The notes beneath the pieces were generated by a model that was given only the letters and a program-made list of their open reading frames with translations, ran no database searches and was not told where the DNA came from. A stretch of DNA of 64,000 nt from Cyclonatronum proteinivorum. Its GTDB lineage: Bacteria; Bacteroidota; Rhodothermia; Balneolales; Cyclonatronaceae. Location: NCBI RefSeq assembly GCF_003353065.1, contig NZ_CP027806.1:2624501-2688500 (forward strand), read 5' to 3'. Shown here one piece after another: positions 47,829-56,077 of the stretch. The position numbers and the translations under genes were made by a program. Positions within the stretch are counted from its first letter, which is position 1. Each line of letters begins with the position of its first letter.

Positions 47829-48989
47829 ATGCTTCTGAGCTGCCAACCCGCCCCTCCGGATACCTGCCCTTCAGCCTGTGGAACCGTTCAATCAAATGCT
47901 ATGCAAAAACTAACGATCAAGCTACATTCACCTATGGAAGACGAACGTCCGGTCTTTATCACCGGAAATTTCAACAACTGGGCGCCTGCCGACCCAAGCT
48001 GGAAAATGCATCCGGAAAGCGATCAGCACTTCAGCTTCACCTTCGAGAGCATTGACGGCCTGCCCGACGAAATCGAGTACAAATTCACCCGGGGCGGCTG
48101 GGATGATGTGGAGCTGGATGAATACGGCAATGAGCCGCCGCACAACCGCATGATTTCCCGCTTCGAGCGCTGCGTGGAAGACCGGGTCGTCAACTGGCGC
48201 CGGGACGGCAAATTTCACAACGACCGCTACCTGCCGCTGGTCAACATCATCTCGGAACAGTTCGAAATTCCGCAGCTCATCAAAACCCGGCGCATCACCG
48301 CCCTGCTGCCCTGGAACTACTACGAAACCGACAAGCACTACCCGGTTATCTACCTGCAGGACGGGCAAAACCTCTTCGACGATTTTGCCCCCTTCGGAAG
48401 CTGGGGCCTGGCCAAACGCCTCGCCTTCCTCGCCGAACGCGGCAAAGCCGACTTCATCGTCATCGCCATTGATCACGCCGAGAGCGAGCGCATCGCCGAA
48501 TTCACCCCTACCCTGCCGACCTCCGTGCTCGGCGCCGGTGACGGCGAAAAATACGCGCGCTTCCTCACCGAAACGCTCAAGCCCTACATTGATAGCCACT
48601 ACCGCACCCGGCCTGAGCGCGAATTCACCGGCATCGGCGGCAGCTCCATGGGCGGCCTCATCAGCATCTACGCGACCATGCTGCACCCCGACAAATACAG
48701 CCGCCTCATGCTCTTCTCCCCCTCCTTCTGGGTCACCCCCAACCTGCCGATCCGCTTCATTGATGAAGTCCCCCAATTCGAAGGCCGCATCTACATCTAC
48801 GGCGGCGGTCGGGAAAGCGAAATGCTCGTCGGGCGCTTACAGGCTTTTTATGACAAAATCAACACCGTAAACCACGAGCGCAACCTGCAGGCCCGGCTCT
48901 CCATCAACCCCATGGGCCGCCACAGCGAACTCGAATGGGGCCGCGAATTCCCCATAGCCGCCGAATGGCTCTTCGACTTCGGAGATTAA
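47829..48989 (+). CDS. alpha/beta-hydrolase esterase with N-terminal CBM48-like domain, probable lipoprotein
   Basis: A 386-residue protein. The first third is a starch-binding/AMPK-like beta-sandwich ('RPVFITGNFNNWAPADPSW'). The rest is an esterase-D/enterochelin-esterase-type hydrolase with nucleophile motif 'GIGGSSMGGLISIY' and 'YPVIYLQDGQNLFDDF' (oxyanion region). ATG 47829 gives 'MLLSCQPAPPDTC', which looks like the end of a lipoprotein signal. In-frame sequence upstream reads 'LKALRLPFLLGIMLLSC' back to CTG codons at 47793 and 47787, with a stop at 47775. So the true start may be a CTG codon. If 'MQKLTIKLHSP' (47901) were the start the protein would be cytoplasmic. Confidence 0.8.
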   Translation: MLLSCQPAPPDTCPSACGTVQSNAMQKLTIKLHSPMEDERPVFITGNFNNWAPADPSWKMHPESDQHFSFTFESIDGLPDEIEYKFTRGGWDDVELDEYGNEPPHNRMISRFERCVEDRVVNWRRDGKFHNDRYLPLVNIISEQFEIPQLIKTRRITALLPWNYYETDKHYPVIYLQDGQNLFDDFAPFGSWGLAKRLAFLAERGKADFIVIAIDHAESERIAEFTPTLPTSVLGAGDGEKYARFLTETLKPYIDSHYRTRPEREFTGIGGSSMGGLISIYATMLHPDKYSRLMLFSPSFWVTPNLPIRFIDEVPQFEGRIYIYGGGRESEMLVGRLQAFYDKINTVNHERNLQARLSINPMGRHSELEWGREFPIAAEWLFDFGD

Positions 48990-49050
48990 ACCAAACCCGA
49001 ACGCCCCCGCCTGTTCTGTTCCGTTCCATTACTTACAAATCCAAACCCAA

Positions 49051-49100
49051 AAGGCCGGCCCCACCCCAACTCCCGGGTGATGCCGGCCTTTTTTTATTTT
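49051..49100 (+). terminator. intrinsic terminator after the esterase gene
   Basis: 9-bp stem AAGGCCGGC/GCCGGCCTT followed by TTTTTATTTTT; the ~90-bp repeat copy D begins inside this T-rich tail. Confidence 0.88.
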
Positions 49101-49180
49101 TAGGGGAAACTCCGAGAGCATCACTGTCCGCGGATGTAGTTCCACACCCCCCAAATCGGTCTCATAGCTCCTTGCTTTTT
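49091..49180 (+). repeat. ~90-bp dispersed repeat, copy D
   Basis: T-run then AGGGGAAACTCCGAGAGCAT, ending GGTCTCATAGCTCCTTGC plus a T-run. Closest to copy A. It starts directly in the tail of an intrinsic terminator. Confidence 0.75.
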
Positions 49181-49343
49181 GATGCAGGCGCTCCCTGCTG
49201 AACACAGCCCCAACACTCCGAACACACAAAAGCTTAGCTGAAATTTCTTTGTTTGTTAAACTTTGGGGAGTATATTCTTTGAGGCTCAATAATTTGTTAA
49301 TGAGCTTGAAAGTACAAGTACAACCACTGAGTCTAAAAATTCA

Positions 49344-49432
49344 ACCTTTGAACAAAGCGCAATAAAAGTTCGCTTTACATGCTGATTTGGGATGTAAGGC
49401 GCAGGTTTATTGCGTGTATATATGAGTTAGCA
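49344..49432 (+). repeat. attC-like site at the left edge of the gene cassette
   Basis: Ends in GTTAGCA (49426-49432), the right core at which the cassette would begin. Arms CGCAATAAA (49358-49366) and TTTATTGCG (49406-49414) pair perfectly, and GCGTGTATATATGAG precedes the core as in the right-hand site. The left core may be TTTGAAC (49347-49353). Less canonical than the right-hand site. Confidence 0.5.
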
Positions 49433-49453
49433 CTCATTTAAAAGACAACGCAA

Positions 49454-49876
49454 ATGGAACAAGACCTGAGTAGATTTATTCAAGCACAAGATAAATCATA
49501 TGAAGAAGCACTTTCTGAAATAAAATCAGGAAGAAAACGAAGTCATTGGATGTGGTATATTTTTCCACAGTTTAAAGGGTTGGGCTTCAGCGAGACATCA
49601 AAATATTATTCAATTAAGGACATAGATGAAGCCGAGAGATATTTAAACCATCCAATTTTAGGGGAAAGACTGAAATTAATCACAAAAGAACTTTTAGCCC
49701 TTAATGAGAATAATGCAAATAAAGTGTTTGGAAGTCCTGATGACTTAAAGCTTAAATCGAGTATGACATTATTTTCTGCAATTGACACATCGGAAGAAAA
49801 TATTTTTCAAGCGGTTTTAAACAAATTTTTCAACGGACAAACCGATAATAAAACTTTAACTCTATTAAAAGAATAA
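49454..49876 (+). CDS. DUF1810 family protein
   Basis: A 140-residue soluble protein of the DUF1810 (calpastatin-like) family: 'DLSRFIQAQDKSYEEALSEI', 'KRSHWMWYIFPQFKGLGFSE', 'YLNHPILGERL' and 'VFGSPDDLKLKSSMTLFSAI' are hallmarks. The family function is unknown; some members have been linked to NAD-dependent macrodomain-like folds in toxin contexts, but nothing here demonstrates activity. AT-rich coding sequence unlike the neighbours. It is 21 bp inside the cassette boundary and coupled to the next gene by a 2-bp gap. DUF1810 genes are frequent integron-cassette cargo. Confidence 0.88.
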   Translation: MEQDLSRFIQAQDKSYEEALSEIKSGRKRSHWMWYIFPQFKGLGFSETSKYYSIKDIDEAERYLNHPILGERLKLITKELLALNENNANKVFGSPDDLKLKSSMTLFSAIDTSEENIFQAVLNKFFNGQTDNKTLTLLKE

Positions 49877-49878
49877 AT

Positions 49879-50634
49879 ATGCCAAACGGTGGTTCAGATT
49901 GCTGTGGAACTTGTTGGTTTAACAGCAAAAATAACGGTGAGCAAGGTTATCAAGGCTCAGAAAAAGAAGGGGTTGTTATATGCATAATAAGGAATTTAGA
50001 AATCCCAGACCCATTTTGGACGTATTGTGCTAATCATCCACATCATAATCAAAATAAGATTGACTTGCCTTTAGGACCTGTTTATATAAATGACGGTTAT
50101 CCATATTCTAGAAAAGTATGGGTAAATCCACCAGACAATGAAGAGATAAGATTAAAATTATTAGAGCTTTTAGAAAAAATATCTAATGAACCAGAATTCA
50201 GGTATCCCTCTGAAACTGACCTTGAAGAAGAAATAATTAAACAACTTACAGCGCTTAAAGAAATAAGAGCAATAGAAGGACTTAAAAGAATAATAAACTT
50301 AGATATTGAAGATTATCGCAATCAGAAGAACTTCATAATAAGAAATAAATCAATTATTGTTGGTCAAGCAATAGAATCCTTACTTGAAATTACCAACGGA
50401 GAATATCTAGACGAAGTTGAAAAATTCATAAATTATGGAATTGAAATTAATTCAATGGATAACTACGACCAAGATAATGACAATTTTGCTGCAATAAGGT
50501 ATCATTTAGTAAGGGGTTTAAAACATTGCGAAAGCACAAAAGCAAAAGGACTATTAAAGACCGCAATAAATGACCCTAACAATGAAGTAAAAGCATTCGC
50601 TAATGAGATACTTAATAAGAAAAACGAGTGCTAA
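49879..50634 (+). CDS. hypothetical zinc-binding/HEAT-like repeat protein in gene cassette
   Basis: A 251-residue protein. The N-terminal 60 residues have a probable metal site: 'SDCCGTCWFNSKN', 'VVICIIRNLEI' and 'FWTYCANHPHH' (CxxC, single Cys, CxxH). From about residue 90 the chain is helical with HEAT/armadillo-like pairs ('KQLTALKEIRAIEGLKRI', 'GLLKTAINDPNNEVKAFANE'). No catalytic residues are apparent; a protein-protein scaffold is plausible. Its stop codon (TAA, 50632-50634) lies inside the left core of the attC-like site, typical of compact integron cassettes. Strongly AT-rich, thus acquired. Confidence 0.75.
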   Translation: MPNGGSDCCGTCWFNSKNNGEQGYQGSEKEGVVICIIRNLEIPDPFWTYCANHPHHNQNKIDLPLGPVYINDGYPYSRKVWVNPPDNEEIRLKLLELLEKISNEPEFRYPSETDLEEEIIKQLTALKEIRAIEGLKRIINLDIEDYRNQKNFIIRNKSIIVGQAIESLLEITNGEYLDEVEKFINYGIEINSMDNYDQDNDNFAAIRYHLVRGLKHCESTKAKGLLKTAINDPNNEVKAFANEILNKKNEC

Positions 50635-50761
50635 CAGCGTGTATAAGAAATAGCGGGTTCAGTGCTAAATCAAAGGTTAGTACTTTTAATAAAGTTCTGT
50701 ACTAAACTGAAAGTTAAGTGCCTTTTAATCCGCTACTTCTCATACACGCAAACCGTTGTGC
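50629..50761 (+). repeat. attC-like recombination site (133 bp) ending the gene cassette
   Basis: Left core TGCTAAC (50629-50635), long imperfect stem between 50637-50659 (starts GCGTGTATAAGAAATAGCGG) and 50727-50749 (AATCCGCTACTTCTCATACA start), right core GTTGTGC (50755-50761). 20 of 23 stem positions pair, others are mostly G-T. The left core is the exact reverse complement of GTTAGCA at the cassette start (49426-49432), which is the relation expected for an integron cassette that once circularised. Confidence 0.72.
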
Positions 50762-50911
50762 GGCATACAAAGAAAGCCCACGCGCAAACAGGCACATTTG
50801 GTTTTTGCCAAAACGCAATGCCAACGCTGAAAAACCAAAAGAGCATGTTTTGTTGCCAAAGCTCGGACGGAAAAGATGAAATTTGAAACTGATAAAAAGA
50901 ATTTAAAATAA

Positions 50912-52462
50912 ATGGCAAAAAAGAACGGAAACGGTACAGAAGAACCGTTGGAAAAACAACTCTGGAAATCGGCTGACAAGCTGAGAAAAAACATTGATGC
51001 TGCGGAATACAAACACGTAGTACTCGGCCTAATATTCCTGAAATACATCTCGGATGCTTTTGAAGAACTATACGATAAATTGAAAGCCGGAGAAGGTGAA
51101 TATGCAGGTGCAGACCCGGAAGACAAAGACGAGTACAAAGCTGAGAATGTGTTCTTCGTTCCTGAGAAAGCCCGTTGGAATTATTTGCTCTCACAAGCCA
51201 AACAGCCTACCATAGGCAAATCGGTGGATGAAGCGATGGATGCTATAGAAAAGGAAAATGCTTCTCTGAAAGGTGTACTTCCCAAAGTTTACGCAAGACA
51301 AAATCTTGACCCCACCAGTTTAGGTGAACTGATTGACCTGATTGGAAATGTCGCCTTAGGCGATACCAAATCCAGAAGTGCAGATATTCTCGGACACGTG
51401 TTTGAATATTTCTTAGGTGAATTTGCCTTAGCAGAGGGTAAAAAGGGCGGACAGTTCTACACACCAAGAAGCGTTGTTGAGTTATTGGTAAAAATGCTTG
51501 AACCATATAAAGGCCGTGTTTTTGACCCTTGCTGTGGTTCAGGTGGTATGTTCGTTCAGTCTGAGAAATTTGTGGAAGACCATCAGGGGAAGATCAACGA
51601 CATTTCTATTTACGGCCAGGAAAGCAACCAAACCACCTGGCGACTGGCCAAAATGAATTTGGCGATTAGAGGCATTGACAGTTCACAGGTGAAATGGAAT
51701 AACGAAGGCTCGTTCTTGAATGATGCCCACAAAGACCTGAAAGCGGATTACATCATTGCCAATCCTCCATTTAACGTAAGTGATTGGAGCGGTGATCTGT
51801 TGCGAAAAGACGGGCGCTGGAAATTCGGCACACCACCCACCGGAAATGCCAATTACGCTTGGATCCAGCATTTCCTGTATCACTTAGCACCAAGCGGGCA
51901 AGCGGGTTTTGTTTTGGCCAAAGGCGCACTGACATCCAAAAGTGGCGGTGAGGGCGATATAAGAAAAGCACTTGTAGAAGCTGATTTGATTGATTGTGTT
52001 GTCAACCTGCCCGCCAAGTTGTTTTTGAACACCCAAATACCTGCTTCGCTCTGGTTTATGAGCCGGAACCGCAGCAATGGCAAATTCAGAAACCGAACAG
52101 GTGAAATTCTTTTTATCGATGCCCGGAACTTAGGCCATCTGATAAATCGAAGAACTAAAGTGCTTTCTGTTGAAGATATTGACCAGATTACAGACACTTA
52201 CCATAACTGGCGAAATCCTGATGGAGAGTATGAAGATGTAAAAGGCTTCTGTGCTTCTGCCACCAAAGAACGGGTAGCCGAATTGGATTATGTACTGACG
52301 CCCGGCCGCTATGTTGGATTGGCAGAGGAAGAAGATGATTTTGACTTTAATGAACGCTTCACCAGCCTGAAAGCCGAGTTTGAAGCGCAGCTCAAAGAAG
52401 AGTCGGAGTTGAATGAACGGATAAAAAAGAACTTGAATAAAATTCAATTGCCCGATGGCTAA
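50912..52462 (+). CDS. hsdM: type I restriction-modification system methyltransferase subunit HsdM
   Basis: A 516-residue adenine-N6 methyltransferase that modifies the HsdS-selected site and protects the host. An HsdM N-terminal helical domain ('[20 protein letters not shown]') is followed by SAM-binding '[18 protein letters not shown]' and the catalytic '[13 protein letters not shown]' (NPPF). The gene is full-length and first in the island; its stop overlaps the KilA-N start by 8 bp. It begins about 150 bp to the right of the attC-like site, so the whole island may have entered next to a cassette. Confidence 0.96.
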   Translation: MAKKNGNGTEEPLEKQLWKSADKLRKNIDAAEYKHVVLGLIFLKYISDAFEELYDKLKAGEGEYAGADPEDKDEYKAENVFFVPEKARWNYLLSQAKQPTIGKSVDEAMDAIEKENASLKGVLPKVYARQNLDPTSLGELIDLIGNVALGDTKSRSADILGHVFEYFLGEFALAEGKKGGQFYTPRSVVELLVKMLEPYKGRVFDPCCGSGGMFVQSEKFVEDHQGKINDISIYGQESNQTTWRLAKMNLAIRGIDSSQVKWNNEGSFLNDAHKDLKADYIIANPPFNVSDWSGDLLRKDGRWKFGTPPTGNANYAWIQHFLYHLAPSGQAGFVLAKGALTSKSGGEGDIRKALVEADLIDCVVNLPAKLFLNTQIPASLWFMSRNRSNGKFRNRTGEILFIDARNLGHLINRRTKVLSVEDIDQITDTYHNWRNPDGEYEDVKGFCASATKERVAELDYVLTPGRYVGLAEEEDDFDFNERFTSLKAEFEAQLKEESELNERIKKNLNKIQLPDG

Positions 52463-53297
52463 GAAAAATCAAAAAATTGAAGTTCAGGGTACGGAAATCA
52501 CGGTTTCCAAAAATGACTTGGCCGATTTTATCAGTCTCACAGATATTGCCCGGCATAAAAATCCAGGCCGCACTGATGATCTGATTCGGAATTGGTTACG
52601 CAACCGAAACACCATAGAATTTCTCGGCATTTGGGAGCACCTTAATAATCCGAATTTTAAACCCGTCGAATTCGACGGGTTTAGAATGCAGGCAGGTTTA
52701 AACAGCTTTACACTTACACCAAAGCAATGGATTGAAAAAACGGGGGCCATTGGCTTGATCTCTAAAGCAGGCAGATATGGTGGCACTTTTGCCCACAAGG
52801 ATATTGCGTTTGAATTTGCCTCCTGGATATCGGTAGAATTTAAGCTTTACCTGATTAAGGAGTTTCAACGCTTGCAGGAACAAGAGCAAAAATCCCTCGA
52901 CTGGAACGTAAAACGCAGCCTCTCCAAGATCAACTATCGTATCCACACCGATGCAGTGAAGGAACACCTGATACCGGACGAGTTACCGGCTAAGAAGGTA
53001 AACCTGGTGTATGCCTCCGAAGCCGATGTACTCAACATGGCACTCTTTGGAAAAACCGCCAAACAATGGCGCGATGAAAACCCCGGCAAAGAAGGCAATA
53101 TTCGCGATTATGCCAATGTGACCCAACTGGTCTGCCTCGCCAACCTGGAAAATCTCAATGCGGTGTGGATAGAAGAAGGCCTGCCCCAACCCGACCGCCT
53201 GCAACGCCTCAATCAGGTAGCCATACAGCAGATGCAATTGTTGACACGGGATGTTTCTGCGAAACGCTTAACAGGAAAAGATATAGACAAAAAATAA
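52455..53297 (+). CDS. KilA-N domain protein of the restriction island
   Basis: A 280-residue probable DNA-binding protein with an N-terminal KilA-N domain ('[20 protein letters not shown]', '[17 protein letters not shown]', '[20 protein letters not shown]'). The C-terminal half ('[20 protein letters not shown]') is shared with the KilA-N proteins that commonly sit inside type I R-M loci. Role unproven: possibly regulation of the system or phage response. It overlaps hsdM by 8 bp (coupled). The codons for '[11 protein letters not shown]' form a perfect 24-bp palindrome (52659-52682). Confidence 0.9.
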   Translation: MAKKNQKIEVQGTEITVSKNDLADFISLTDIARHKNPGRTDDLIRNWLRNRNTIEFLGIWEHLNNPNFKPVEFDGFRMQAGLNSFTLTPKQWIEKTGAIGLISKAGRYGGTFAHKDIAFEFASWISVEFKLYLIKEFQRLQEQEQKSLDWNVKRSLSKINYRIHTDAVKEHLIPDELPAKKVNLVYASEADVLNMALFGKTAKQWRDENPGKEGNIRDYANVTQLVCLANLENLNAVWIEEGLPQPDRLQRLNQVAIQQMQLLTRDVSAKRLTGKDIDKK

Positions 53298-53298
53298 A

Positions 53299-53346
53299 AT
53301 GAAAGCCCTCTTAGACACAAATATCATTATTCACAGGGAAGCATGA
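53299..53346 (+). pseudogene. relic of a PIN-domain toxin-like gene (first 15 codons)
   Basis: Starts one base after the KilA-N stop codon and reads 'MKALLDTNIIIHREA' then TGA. 'LLDTNIIIHRE' is the diagnostic beginning of PIN nucleases, including the first active-site Asp; PIN genes of this kind are found in type I R-M loci. Everything after residue 15 has been deleted, and the ASCH gene follows 29 bp later. Confidence 0.72.
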
Positions 53347-53375
53347 AGGGTGCTAACAATTTAAAACAATATTGA

Positions 53376-53783
53376 ATGAAACAGGAACAAATGAAAGTCT
53401 TATTGTCGATTAAACCGGAGTTTGCAGAACGGATCTTTGAGGGTTCGAAAAAATACGAGTTCCGCAAAGCGGTTTTTAAAAACAGCGACATCAAAACGAT
53501 CGTGGTGTATGCCTCTTCGCCTACGCAAAGAGTGATTGGTGAATTCGAGATTGAGACGATCATTAGTGATAGCCCGGAAAAGCTCTGGAATGAAACCAAA
53601 GAATTTGCAGGAGTAGAAGAGCATTTCTTTTACGAGTATTTTGCAGATCGGGAAATGGGCTTTGCCATCAAAATCAAAAAGACTAAAAAATATAAAGAGA
53701 CGCTATGCCTGCGCGAACATTTTAACCTCACCCCACCGCAATCCTTTCTGTATTTGCGGAATGAAAATTTGTTGAGTCAATGA
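53376..53783 (+). CDS. ASCH-domain protein
   Basis: A 135-residue protein with an ASCH (PUA-like, RNA-binding or base-recognition) fold. 'KVLLSIKPEFAERIFEGSKK' and 'YEFRKAVFKNSDIKTIVVYA' are the family start, in which Lys and Arg line the ligand pocket; 'FALKIKK'-like 'FAIKIKKTKKY' closes it. An internal ATG at 53391 is an equally good start. The stop overlaps the hsdS ATG by 4 bp. In the ancestral locus it probably partnered the PIN gene now reduced to a relic just upstream. Confidence 0.85.
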   Translation: MKQEQMKVLLSIKPEFAERIFEGSKKYEFRKAVFKNSDIKTIVVYASSPTQRVIGEFEIETIISDSPEKLWNETKEFAGVEEHFFYEYFADREMGFAIKIKKTKKYKETLCLREHFNLTPPQSFLYLRNENLLSQ

Positions 53784-55474
53784 GTGAGTGGAAGGAAATA
53801 GAACTTTCGGAAATTATAGAATTTGGAAATGGGAAGAAAAAACCCGAGACAAATGGTAGTATTCCTATTTATGGAGGCAACGGAATATTGGGCTATTCTG
53901 GGGAATGCAATTATGAGGATGAGACTATAATTATTGGTCGCGTTGGTGCTTATTGCGGTTCAGTTTACTATGAGAACAAACCGATTTGGGTGTCAGATAA
54001 TGCATTGGCTGCAAAGGCTAAAGTGGGGAACTCAACAAAATTCCTTTACTATTTTTTGAAGAATGCTAACTTGAATCAGCACGCAGGTGGTTCAAGTCAT
54101 CCATTAGTAACTCAAACTTTGCTCAATTCTCTTGAATACGAAATCTGCGTTGATGAAACAGAACAACGCGCCATCGCCTCCGTCCTTTCCAGCTTAGACG
54201 ACAAAATAGACCTGCTGCACCGCCAAAACCAAACTCTGGAGCAAATGGCGGAGACGCTGTTTAAGCAGTGGTTTTTGGAGAATCCGAATCCTGATTGGGA
54301 AGAAAGGCCTTTGAGTTCAATTGCCTCATTTTTAAATGGATTGGCTTGCCAAAAATATCCGCCACAAAATGATGTGGACAAGCTTCCAGTTTTGAAAATC
54401 AAGGAACTGAGAAACGGCATTTCAGAAGATTGCGATTGGTGTACCACAGAAGTTGATGAAAAATACATAGTAGAAAACGGAGATGTTATTTTCTCTTGGT
54501 CTGCATCCTTGATGGTTAAGATGTGGAATGGAGAAACTTGTATTCTCAATCAACACCTTTTTAAGGTCACATCAAGTGAATTTCCAAAATGGTACTACTA
54601 TTTATGGAGTAAATTTCATTTAGACCAATTTATTGCCATAGCGCGAGCACATGCAACAACAATGGGGCATATTAAAAGAGGTGATTTAGATGAAGCTCTG
54701 GTATTGGTGCCGTCAGAGGAAGAAATAGAATTGTATACTGAATCTTTCGAGCCAATAATCGAAAAGGTCATCATCAATAATCGACAAATTAGCAAGCTTG
54801 TGGCCCTACGCGATACGCTGCTGCCGAAGTTGATGAGTGGGGAGGTGCGGGTTGCTGACACCCCGGTCATAGCACTGAAGAAAACCAAAGAGGCACGGCC
54901 GGAATTCAAAGAAGCCATTCTGATAGCGGCCATCGTACGCACCTTGTTTACGCCTAAGATTGGAAATGTCAGCCGTCAATGGTATCAAAAGATCGCCTAT
55001 CTCCATAAACGAAAACTGAAAGAGCTGACCGAACAGCAATCTGTTTTTGAACTGACAACGGAATACAGCAAAAAAGCGGCCGGTCCTTATAAAAAGAACA
55101 TGCGCTACCAGGGGCCGGAAGGCATCTGCATAAACAATAAATACCTGGAAGCGGTCAATGATTATGCTTTCAAGCCATCCGAAAACATCGATAAAATCGA
55201 TACCTATTTTGATAACTACTGGAACAGGGAGCTGTTTGAAAACTGGACAATAGAAAAATTCCGGTTTGTTCCGGTAAAGAAATTAGGGGTGTATGCTACG
55301 GTAGATTATTCTTTGCTGGAATTGAAAAAGGAAGGTAAAGAATTGTCTGCTTCCAATGTTCTGGGTAATATTTCGGAATCAAAGGACTGGAAACACAAAA
55401 AAGTTTTACCTGAATTTTCACCCCAAAATATTGATCAGGCGATCGATGATTTAAAAAACCTATATACCTATTGA
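53780..55474 (+). CDS. hsdS: type I restriction system specificity subunit HsdS with unusual C-terminal extension
   Basis: Determines the DNA target of the HsdM/HsdR complex. Two target-recognition domains: residues about 1-125 ('LSEIIEFGNGKKKPE', 'SGECNYEDETIIIGRVGAYC') and about 180-315 ('SIASFLNGLACQKYPP'). They are separated and followed by the conserved helices ('QNQTLEQMAETLFKQWF', 'VALRDTLLPKLMSGEVRV'). A normal HsdS would stop near residue 360; here some 200 more residues follow ('EFKEAILIAAIVRTLFTPKI ... SKKAAGPYKKNMRYQGP'). This block resembles accessory C-terminal domains attached to some S subunits, but I cannot name it firmly. It overlaps the ASCH gene by 4 bp. Confidence 0.88.
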   Translation: MSEWKEIELSEIIEFGNGKKKPETNGSIPIYGGNGILGYSGECNYEDETIIIGRVGAYCGSVYYENKPIWVSDNALAAKAKVGNSTKFLYYFLKNANLNQHAGGSSHPLVTQTLLNSLEYEICVDETEQRAIASVLSSLDDKIDLLHRQNQTLEQMAETLFKQWFLENPNPDWEERPLSSIASFLNGLACQKYPPQNDVDKLPVLKIKELRNGISEDCDWCTTEVDEKYIVENGDVIFSWSASLMVKMWNGETCILNQHLFKVTSSEFPKWYYYLWSKFHLDQFIAIARAHATTMGHIKRGDLDEALVLVPSEEEIELYTESFEPIIEKVIINNRQISKLVALRDTLLPKLMSGEVRVADTPVIALKKTKEARPEFKEAILIAAIVRTLFTPKIGNVSRQWYQKIAYLHKRKLKELTEQQSVFELTTEYSKKAAGPYKKNMRYQGPEGICINNKYLEAVNDYAFKPSENIDKIDTYFDNYWNRELFENWTIEKFRFVPVKKLGVYATVDYSLLELKKEGKELSASNVLGNISESKDWKHKKVLPEFSPQNIDQAIDDLKNLYTY

Positions 55475-55477
55475 TAT

Positions 55478-56077
55478 ATGTCAGAACGCTATCAAAACAA
55501 ATACCGCATACCATCTGCCCGTGCCCCGTTTTGGAATTATGCGTGGAATGCGACGTATTTTGTGACGATTTGTACCCATAACCGGGAATGCTGGTTCGGG
55601 GAAATATCGGATGGGGTGATGGATTTATCAGAAATCGGAAAAATCACACAATCCGAATGGTTAAAAACATTTGAAATGCGGCCCGACATGAATTTATGGA
55701 TGGGCGAATATGTGGTGATGCCGAATCATTTTCATGCCATAATTGGGATTGGGGAAAATGAATATAACACGCAAAACGATACGCAATGTAGTAGAGACGC
55801 AATGCATTGCGTCTCTACGGGGGGCGATACCACCAATACCGCCGAAAATAAAAACCCCAAAAACCAATTCGGCCCACAATCCAAAAATTTACCATCCATC
55901 ATCCGGGGGTTTAAAATCGGTGTGACCAAAAATGCCCGGCAAATCAATTCCGGGTTCGCATGGCAAGCCCGGTATCATGACCACATCATCCGTGATGAAA
56001 AATCCTACAACACCATTGCCGAATACATCATCAATAATCCGGTAAAATGGACGGAAGACAAATTTTATACCCCATGA
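55478..56077 (+). CDS. RAYT (REP-associated tyrosine transposase) with REP palindrome in its own frame
   Basis: A 199-residue HUH-superfamily Y1 transposase, single-stranded-DNA nuclease type. 'WNATYFVTICTHNRECWFGE' starts the fold, 'VVMPNHFHAIIGI' is the HUH metal site, and the catalytic Tyr lies in 'KSYNTIAEYIINNPVKW'. In the linker between them a perfect 28-bp palindrome (55791-55818) is read in frame, giving 'SRDAMHCVST'; flanking linker is low complexity. RAYTs mobilise or maintain REP palindromes. The gene begins 3 bp after hsdS and its stop overlaps the next frame's ATG (ATGA), so it is embedded in the R-M operon. Confidence 0.9.
   Translation: MSERYQNKYRIPSARAPFWNYAWNATYFVTICTHNRECWFGEISDGVMDLSEIGKITQSEWLKTFEMRPDMNLWMGEYVVMPNHFHAIIGIGENEYNTQNDTQCSRDAMHCVSTGGDTTNTAENKNPKNQFGPQSKNLPSIIRGFKIGVTKNARQINSGFAWQARYHDHIIRDEKSYNTIAEYIINNPVKWTEDKFYTP
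55791..55818. repeat. perfect 28-bp REP palindrome inside the RAYT gene
   Basis: Arms GTAGAGACGCAATG/CATTGCGTCTCTAC, no loop. Same family as the 14.7-kb copy (GAGACGCGAT/ATCGCGTCTC). In frame, no stop codon. Confidence 0.92.

Noticed and set aside
53351-53357. TGCTAAC after the PIN relic, identical to the cassette attC left core
   Set aside because: A 7-mer is expected by chance a few times in a window this size, and no hairpin or right core follows it.
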